Of a stretch of DNA of 64,000 bases, positions 56,739-64,000 are shown piece after piece (position 1 is the first letter of the stretch; every line of letters starts with the position of its first letter). Origin of the DNA: Lamellibrachia columna. Lineage: Eukaryota; Annelida; Polychaeta; Sabellida; Siboglinidae. The notes under the pieces are model-generated. The model was given only the letters and a program-made list of their open reading frames with translations, made no database searches and was not told the origin of the DNA. A program made the position numbers and the translations under genes. The stretch covers positions 35,878,976 to 35,942,975 of the forward strand of contig OY759267.1 in assembly GCA_963662155.1 (NCBI GenBank). The letters run 5' to 3'.

Positions 56739-57147
56739 GTATATTAGGGGAGGGGGTGGGGACATCTTCAAACTAGTGCAGCCTCCCTCTGATAAGTTAC
56801 ATCAAAGCAGAACAAGTCACATTATAATATAATTACTTAGCAGTCAACTTTTGTTTATTTCAGTTAATTAGACACAGTCACCTTTACTCAAGTCCATATG
56901 AAGAGCACACATCTATTGGGAGTTGAGAAAATCCTGGACAGGCCCAGCTGTTATCTGATATGGCCTAGTGAGCTGGCGTAACTGTTTCACAGGGAAGGTG
57001 AGTTGTTTCTGAGGACTCCACTAAGTAGGTTATGTAATGTTATGCAATTCGACAAGTTGCGGTGTCTGGGTTTTCAGTAATCCACACTCAAAGGTGATAT
57101 TTGGGTCTGTTTACATAGGTGTATTGTGGCACCAGGTAAAAAAATAT
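56739..57147 (-). repeat. Array 2 terminal partial unit
   Basis: The G-tract and MULE upstream part only, cut at the LINE joint. It shares private variants with the terminal partial unit of array 1 (21067-21468), for example GCTGGCGTAACTG and CACAGGGAAGG. Confidence 0.9.
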
Positions 57148-57748
57148 ACTTTCCTTTTCAGATTTTTCAAAATGTTTCTGTCCAACATGACTCCCTCTAC
57201 CTTTCCCCGAGCATTCGCTCCCTGTTGTATCCGGCATCGCATTTCTACCTCTGAATGCTCATCCTCATTAACCATTCCTCCAAGTTACACAAAGCCATCT
57301 ACTTGGTTGAACTCCTCATCATCCAAACTAATGTTCAAGTCCTCTCTCTGATGTCAAACACACATCTCTTCTGTCTTCTCCCGGCTCATTATCGGTCCGT
57401 GCTTCTTGAACATCCCCTTCCATTGCTCCAACACTTCCTGTAGTTCTTGTTTTTTGTCTGCTATCAAGGCCAGATCGTTTGCATACATCACCTTCCTGAG
57501 AACATCCTTCATGCTGATCTTCCTGCTGATTAGTGCCACCACCATGATAAAGAGTAAAGGGTCATTTCCTTGCCTCTAACCGATGTTAACTTTAAACTCT
57601 TCCGACAACCCATATCCAACCACAACTCTTGTTTTTGTTCTCAGGAACATGACAGTTATGGGTGTTGCACGCCATGACACAGAACTGACTAAATACCACC
57701 AACTCATTACAAAGTCAGACTCCCAGATAAGTCAGGCTCCCAGATAAC
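57148..57748 (-). pseudogene. LINE reverse transcriptase fragment A, array-split part, copy 3
   Basis: Right-hand part of the LINE cut at 29544, beyond array 2. It encodes antisense MVVALISRKISMKDVL, MYANDLALIADKK and MFKKHGPIMSREKT, with the same YAND change. Confidence 0.8.
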
Positions 57749-57840
57749 TTATTTTGTAATTTCTGTAAACTATTATAATGATCAAACTACAACACTGACT
57801 GATATGCATTGTCTGTATAGACTTGATATCATCATTCCAG

Positions 57841-58013
57841 GTGCCACCATCAAACCTCAGTCACAAAAGTCAGTACACAACATGACTACATCAGTGGACG
57901 ACACAGAGCCATTCGATTACACAACAATTGACGTACCAGCAGTAAAGACGTCACGACAGGACGGCGTCGGTGTCACCTGGGACAAACCACACAAGGATGA
58001 GAACATCGACAGC
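57841..58013 (+). other. Exon-like segment E1, copy 3 (intact)
   Basis: 173 bp between ATTCCAG and GACAGC|GTAAGT, open in the same frame as copy 2. It differs from copy 2 by VGVTW for VDVTW and by IDS for IDR at the end. The borders and frame are kept, unlike copy 1. Confidence 0.5.
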
Positions 58014-58417
58014 GTAAGTTCTTGGCTCATGCTGATTATTGCACTCACAGCCAAGTCAGTCTTTACGCAGACATTACAGCTTACTTGAAGTGTAAAGCGA
58101 TTGAAGTACTCACAGCCCTTGCATTAAAAACACGCGCGAAGGAGTTGTAGACCGAACTGCCCCAGGTATATGGGTAGCTGTCTTGCCCCAGGGGGCACCA
58201 AGATGGCTTTTTGGGGTATTTTTACTGCTGCAAATGTTGATCCTTTTATGGTCGTCGGCACACTGCTTCAAATGTTCATCCTATCATTCCACTAGTATTC
58301 AACAGATGTGTAATATAGATGTAATGTTTGGTCGAATTTTATATATTTTTGGAATGGAACCATTGGTTGATTCAGACAGAAAAGGAAGCATTTAAGTAGA
58401 CAGGTTTTCTTACACCT

Positions 58418-58664
58418 ATGTGTAACAAGATATTTATAAAAAAAATGTGTAACATATTCACATGGCCTGCATTAAAAGAAACTGTAGAAAATTTGACCCA
58501 TTCATTTATTGGCTTTTGGGATGATGAAATGACGACATCTGTTAATATCATTGCAGACACAATGGGTCAGCTCTTTACTCCATCTCTCGTGAGTAGTACG
58601 TCACCACGAAGAAGTGAGTTGGTTGTTGTGCATCAATCAGCTGAGATTTTCCCAGAATCATATG
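58418..58664 (+). other. Exon-like segment E2, copy 3
   Basis: Same frame as copies 1 and 2, ending FPESYG at the donor ATG|GTAAGT (58664/58665). Confidence 0.45.
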
Positions 58665-59032
58665 GTAAGTGAGCAAGGAATATATATTTAGACTGAATTA
58701 ATATTACACCATTAATTAATTCAATACTATGCGGGAAAGTTCATTTTGGCAAAAGTGTACCCTGTACGTGAAAACGCCCACATACAAATATATTTATTAT
58801 TACCTTTGTTAAATTTAATTTATATAAATGTTATAACTTATTGTATTATTAAAAAAATACCGTTGCAGTCGACGGTCCAACATAATGAAGATATTGCCAT
58901 ATGGTTTCTCCTGGAAGTGTTTAAGGACAATCAATGCAGACTGTTCTGGCGACACAGCAAATGATCAAGTGTTGACTGAATTAATACCATTCAGTGAACC
59001 ATGTGTAGGTGTTAAATCTGTTATTGACCAGA

Positions 59033-59612
59033 CTTGAGCGGATCTACACACTGGGTAGTGGGTCCAGGAAGTGTATGGAAGGAGACCATTTTCTTGCTGA
59101 AGCTATCTGCCGCATTTGATACCATTGGTCACAGGACAACTTATTAAAAGTGTGTCAATGTGGTGTGGCATATCTGGAACAGAGCTGGTTCTCATAATAT
59201 TTAACTGATAGATGCAAAAGAATGAAGATAGCGAATTGTTTCTCAGCTACGCTCCCTACTTCACGTAATGTTCCTCAGGGTGTTTCACTCTCTACGCTAT
59301 TCTACTTGGCTCAGTTATCCAACGTCACAACTTGGATCACCAAGTGTATGCTAATAAATCACAGATCTATGCTATTTTGGCTACATGAGATACAAATCAC
59401 TTCCAAAACTAGTTCAGGGATTGTCTCCACAAAATCTTCCATTGGATGACAGAGACCACATTAAAGTTAAATGCAAGTAAATCCGAGTTAGTTATTATTG
59501 GTGGGGTAAATTTTGCATGTCTATTTGAATCGATTAGGTGCGCATAATATGTTGCAAGACGTTTCCTTATGTGTCAGACTTTAGATTGCATGTAGAGAAG
59601 CACAGTAAAATC
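59033..59612 (+). pseudogene. Decayed LINE reverse transcriptase B, copy 3
   Basis: Same broken RT motifs as at 12121 and 23319, with the same stops. Confidence 0.75.
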
Positions 59613-60399
59613 AAAACGTGTGGAAAGCATTAGCTTAACAGTGTCGCCTGGCTGTTCTTCGATGAGAACAAATTTGCATGTTTGCTGGAGTGCCATAAAA
59701 CACTAATATTATATAGCCTTTTTGTTTAGGGAGTGACGTAGAGTGATATAATGAAAGCATTGATTTACTAAAATGCAAGGAAGGACATCAACGTAATAAT
59801 TTACATGTAATTGATTACGGATTGACAGACGTTTGCTACGATGACAATAAAACTGATGCCGATTGACCAACTAATGCGAATCGAGAATAATAACCTGAAT
59901 CTGAATATGTAATGATCGATGTACTTTTGTTTAAAAAATAAGAGTCCAATGACGTGAGTGACACTTAGCATTATCTGCTATTTGGTTGCACCTCCTATCG
60001 GTCGCTGGAGAGACCAATCCACAGTCACCGGGTCTCTTATGGTTACATATCGAGCAGCTCTCAGGGGAGAGATTTGTCGGCCCCCAGACCTTCCTGTAGT
60101 TCTCCAGCCAAACTACTGACAATCCCTATATGTTGAACTTGTAACCTCCTATGACAACACGACAACCCGTTTATATAGTAGGTAAACCTATTTAGCTGAA
60201 TTTGTGGTGTGAACTCTTGAAACAGGTTAACTTTACATTTAACTGATATAACAACTACTAATTAAACAATTTAGTTAATTAGAATGTTTCTTATATGGCA
60301 TAGTTCATGTTGTAATGCTGCAAAGTGTATAACATGCATAAATAATATTACTAGTCTATGTTATTGATATTGAATTATGCAGATCTAGTGGTGAAATTA

Positions 60400-60435
60400 T
60401 GCGCATGCGCCGGAAGTTATCACTCTAAGATGGCG
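60400..60435 (+). promoter_or_regulatory. NRF-1 / ETS / YY1-like promoter cluster, copy 3
   Basis: TGCGCATGCGC (60400-60410), the overlapping CCGGAAGT, and AAGATGGCG (60427-60435) are all unchanged from copies 1 and 2. Confidence 0.6.
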
Positions 60436-62390
60436 TCTACTAGAACGTTGGCCGTGTAATTGATATCAACAACCCTACAAAACCCTGTCTTAGGAATACA
60501 ACACACTCCAAGTGGAAAAGGTTTATTATATTGGCAATAGTATCATCGAACAGTTGTGATAACTGGTATGTCTGTTTATTATCTATGCATCTAGCAATTC
60601 CCACCGCCGTTACTTTGTTAACTGTTACGTTAGCCAACAATAAGCCAAAACGCATAGAAAGTGTCCCGTCTCCTTGCCAGCAACAGTCTAGCAAAATTTT
60701 CGTGCGACTAATACACAGTCATGAGTTGCATCAGAAGCAGAAAAACATAGTTGTCACTAATAAGTAATCTGTCCCAATACATTAACCAAAACTCCATATG
60801 AAATGATCAATCGTTTGTAGAATGAATAAAATATGTATCAGAATTAAAACCATATCAAATATGTGTACTCCGTAGTATAGATATTATTTATCTACAAAGC
60901 CAAATAATGTTTATACACAAACCTTCCGCATTCTGGTAGGTCACAAAGTCCCTGTTTATAATGCTCCTTATGTTAGTAGCTGTCTCGAATCATCTCTTTC
61001 TTCACCAATTTCGTCCGACTGGCTGTCAACGCAATGCATTTCTACCTATCTAGATGAGATCAGCTTTTACAGAGAACACCACAGGAAGCACGCAGCGTGT
61101 GCTATTGATATACAACGTATGTTGAAGCAGATAACATGCACTCCAACACGGATGTAGCTCACGAAATGCTATCTTGCACACTCCTCCATATTTCTCCAAT
61201 TGATCATTCTTCGGTCATGGTAGGCCGTACACCGTATACCAATTTTTGGAAGAAGAATCACCAACTTCGCATGGATTGCTATATAAGACACGCTAAATGC
61301 AAGAACTCCCCGCATGCTGGCTGGTAAACAGGAATGAACCATTGTGGTCTGTTGTCTGTGCTGGCGGAAGTAATCAACGAACTACGACACGCATTGTCCA
61401 TGCGCTCGGACGGCGTTGTCCTGTTTGCATAACATAATCTATTGCAGCACCACGCCTTGACACCTGTCAACGCCCTGAATGACGTTGTAATCCTCACTTA
61501 GAAGCGCAATTTCTATGTCGCAATTATTCTGGTATCCTAATTGTATCGACACATGCGTGTTGTTCTATTGAGGATACGTAATCGTTCTGTTTACAGCAAT
61601 TTTCTCAACATGGTTACACCAAAAAATAATAGTACGCATCAGTTAGTGTACGTTCAGTGTTCAAAGTGTTTTACACTTCACCCCTAGCGCACCTGTTGAT
61701 TCCAACTCCATCTCGACTTCTCTGGGAAGCACTCAGTCATGCTGCAGTTACTGCTCGAAGACCATTCGTACGTATAATCACCACTGCATATAGCCAGATA
61801 CTCATTCATACAAACGAATGAGCTGTGGCAATGTTCGGTGAAACAAATTGACAAAGCTTCGAAACGGCAGCAAGACGGTTCAAGCTAGGGTTTTCACGAC
61901 TGGGAGCCTGACGTTCTATCTGGAACGTTGTCACGCCCCATTCGATGGGAGAGAAGGAGAAGGGTCAGAGAAGAAGCGAGGAAGGGAGAGGAGGCAGCGC
62001 GGGAGGGAGATATGCCGTTTGTTTGTTAATGCAGACATGTACAAGTGTTTAGCAATATTTAATATGGCCATGGTTCGCACCACGCTGTAGCTTACTCATG
62101 CGCGCATCTTACTGCTAACACTAGTACGAAAAGTAAAATAATAAACCGCGCAAAAACAAATGTTGCAACATAGGCCTCTATAGCTCAATGCGCATACCAG
62201 CTCATATCACGGCATGTGGCTTTTATTAAACGTCGGCAGGGAAGCGTGTCTGCGTATCAGTGTTTGTTACACACGTGTATCCTGGTACAAAGTCAACACT
62301 TGTGTCGCACGCGGTGTCTTTGATGGGGAGCGTTGAATGCTATATCAAAGATGATTGATTGTTTGCTATAATGTTTACATCATCTAACAT
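60436..62390. other. Block DNA between promoter cluster and TIR-like exon, copy 3
   Basis: Equivalent of 13524-15480, with the same unassigned open frames. Confidence 0.35.
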
Positions 62391-62455
62391 GTGTCCTGGA
62401 ACGAAACTAGCATTGGTATCGCATCAAAGAGACGTCGGAGTCGTGCATCAGTGCT

Positions 62456-62744
62456 TCACTTGACCTGGATGGAGGCAGAGTCTTGTAAGAGCAGTTGCTG
62501 TAGACGTGGGCGAATGGATGAAGATTGGGTGACGTCGAGCAAGACAAATATGTATTTGGGCAGCGGTTTGATGCTGCCGAGCGCCGTCGTCATGAGTTCG
62601 CTGTCGTCGATGAACTGTCGCATCAAACATACGACCACATTGTCGCCGTTGTCGAAGCCTCCTATTTTCGAGGCGCCGACGTCGTCGCGATCACCGACGT
62701 AGAGAGGCAATCCCCACTCGTCTTCGACGTGTTTCAACAGTTGA
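62456..62744 (-). other. TIR-domain-like exon, copy 3
   Basis: Same minus-strand frame after GTTTGCAG. Two differences matter: the box-2-like motif reads GLPLYVGDRDD (Arg to Pro), and the codon before LLKHV is CTG rather than CTA. On + the latter removes a stop and lengthens the shadow frame. Confidence 0.5.
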
Positions 62745-62831
62745 CTGCAAACTTAGCGCGAGATTATCGCGAAGCCGCCCTGGCAATAGACAAAGTTAGC
62801 GGCGTGTTGGATTTACAGTGAGCTCACAGTT

Positions 62832-64000
62832 GTTCTAATAAATCAGTATTTGCGCTGAGTAGTAATGGCTTATGTTTTGGTAACCAGATTGATTTGTTTA
62901 ATGTTTTTATTTATACTTTCACTGTACATCCTTCTTGTCAAAGTATATTTGATTTTTATGAGCATGCTCTAGTCAAGAAAAGTACGTCGTTTATATGAAT
63001 ACAACCATATGGTAAAATGCATATTGCTCAAACAGAGATACATATGAGAGATTGATTTTGTAAATATTTAACAAATATTCTATTGAAATAATGTTTTTTC
63101 TCATAAGCAATTTATACACTGATTATGAAAATGTTGACCATATTATTGGATTTATTAAACATAAGTTTTTTTTACCAAACTAACGGTGCTTTTCCTCTTT
63201 TTTCACTGATGTTCATGGGTTAGGTTCAGGTAAAATATTGTCGAGTCACTCTTTCTGTTTTTTCATTCCATACTTTTCTATCGGCTGCCCCCTCTCCATC
63301 TTTCATCTTCCCCCTCTCCATCTTTCATCTTCCCCCGATCTTCTCATATCCTACCTCACGCAGTCCTTCGATCTTATCTGTTCGTTCCCCTTTTCTTGCA
63401 TCCTTGATGTTTTTTCACCTTTTTTTTCCACTCTCTTTACTAGTATGTCTGCATCCATGCTTACCATGTGGCCTGCCCATTTCAACTTGCTTCTCACCAA
63501 TCTTCCTGTTGAACTGTTTTGTTGCATCACATATTTCGTCAGGTCGTTCATCTTTCTTTCGTCAACCCTCTTTGTTCGTGTTATTCGACAAAACTAGAAC
63601 CAACCTTGCAGCTGCTGTTGTTGTTCTGTCAACGCCACTGTCTCCAGATACAGATTGAGGCATGCTTGTGTAACACAAGCTCTCAGGACTTTCCTTTTCA
63701 GCCTTTTTAAAATGTTTCTGTCCAACATGACTCCCTCTACCTTTCCGAAGCATTCGCTCCCTGTTGTATCCGGCATCGCATTTCTACCTCTGAATGCTCA
63801 TCCTCATTAACCATTCCTCCAAGTTACACAAAGCCATCCACTTGGTTGAACTCCATATCATCCAAACTAATGTTCAAGTCCTCTCTCTGATGTAAAACCC
63901 ACATCTCTTCTGTCTTCTCCCGGCTCTTTATCCGTCCGTGCTTCTTTAACACCCCCTTCCATTCCTCCAACACTTCCTGTAGTTCTTGATTTGTGTCTGC
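62832..64000. mobile_element. 1.8-kb LINE-bearing repeat, block 3 (cut by window end)
   Basis: Counterpart of 15921-17089. Antisense LINE A pieces are GRLVRSKLKWAGHMVSMDAD near 63490 and GKVEGVMLDRNILKRLKRK near 63700. It holds two 22-bp minisatellite units (63289-63332). The window ends in the RT region. Confidence 0.8.

Larger units (their letters stand above)
29545..57147. repeat. Tandem array 2 (19 units plus a part)
   Basis: 27.6 kb of head-to-tail units of about 1.32 kb. Each begins GTATATT(A/G)GGGGG and contains about 765 bp from the MULE 5' end and about 565 bp of X. Sixteen units are 1315-1368 bp and three are composites of about 2.01 kb. Units are more alike inside the array than at its edges. 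Internal near-exact duplications at offsets of 10,611 bp, 3,325 bp and 1,318 bp record recent unequal exchange. No unit encodes more than the MULE N-terminus. Confidence 0.95.
57148..64000. mobile_element. Composite block, copy 3 (runs off the window)
   Basis: Third copy, collinear with copy 2 and closest to it. It retains the small inverted repeat (near 61801) that copy 2 lost and has the full LINE A left part. The window ends inside its LINE-bearing 1.8-kb repeat. Confidence 0.9.

Noticed and set aside
29545..57147. CRISPR-like or phage-like regular repeat
   Set aside because: The 1.32-kb period, introns, LINE remnants and MULE homology show an animal satellite, not a CRISPR array.

Overview
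The window looks like a stretch of an invertebrate animal genome, AT-rich and packed with decayed mobile DNA. The reasons are short exons with GT/AG borders, non-LTR retrotransposon reverse-transcriptase remnants, a Mutator-like (MULE) transposase of the type seen in sponges, cnidarians and amphioxus, a DUF4806-type gene and a His-Me (HNH) zinc-loop nuclease gene. A non-bilaterian animal (sponge or cnidarian) is my guess; the sequence does not fix the species. I saw no rRNA, tRNA, CRISPR array, operon or prokaryotic signal.

Region 1 (1-9.5 kb) is mostly single-copy. It holds a putative first exon with a 6-residue acidic/histidine repeat (1269-1759). Next comes a multi-exon DUF4806-type gene on + (2554-6056) that seems damaged. 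An intact His-Me nuclease ORF on + (6440-6919) follows. It is convergent with a Mutator-like transposase pseudogene on - (7144-9531).

Region 2 (9.5-64 kb) is almost entirely repeated. A composite block of 8.1-8.4 kb occurs three times: 10.0-18.4, 21.5-29.5 and 57.1 to the window end. It carries pieces of two decayed LINEs, several splice-flanked exon-like segments, a TIR-domain-like exon on -, and a compact NRF-1/ETS/YY1-like promoter. Between the blocks lie tandem arrays of a unit of about 1.32 kb: two units plus a part at 18.4-21.5, and nineteen units plus a part at 29.5-57.1. Each unit fuses about 765 bp of the MULE 5' end (first about 100 codons plus upstream DNA, antisense to +) to about 565 bp of other DNA, called X here, with exon-like segments on +.

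The larger array records its own history. Its edge units are old and match the edges of the small array. Its centre is young: about 8.6 kb (35.15-43.72 kb) recurs 10,611 bp downstream almost unchanged, a 2.2-kb piece recurs at +3,325 bp, and three 2.01-kb composite units share one deletion junction. The most notable thing here is therefore a MULE-derived, Pack-MULE-like chimeric unit that became a tandem satellite inside a LINE copy and was then carried along in block triplication with fragments of possible host genes. Nothing in the array looks like a working protein-coding system. Assembly error is a real alternative for the longest near-identical blocks.
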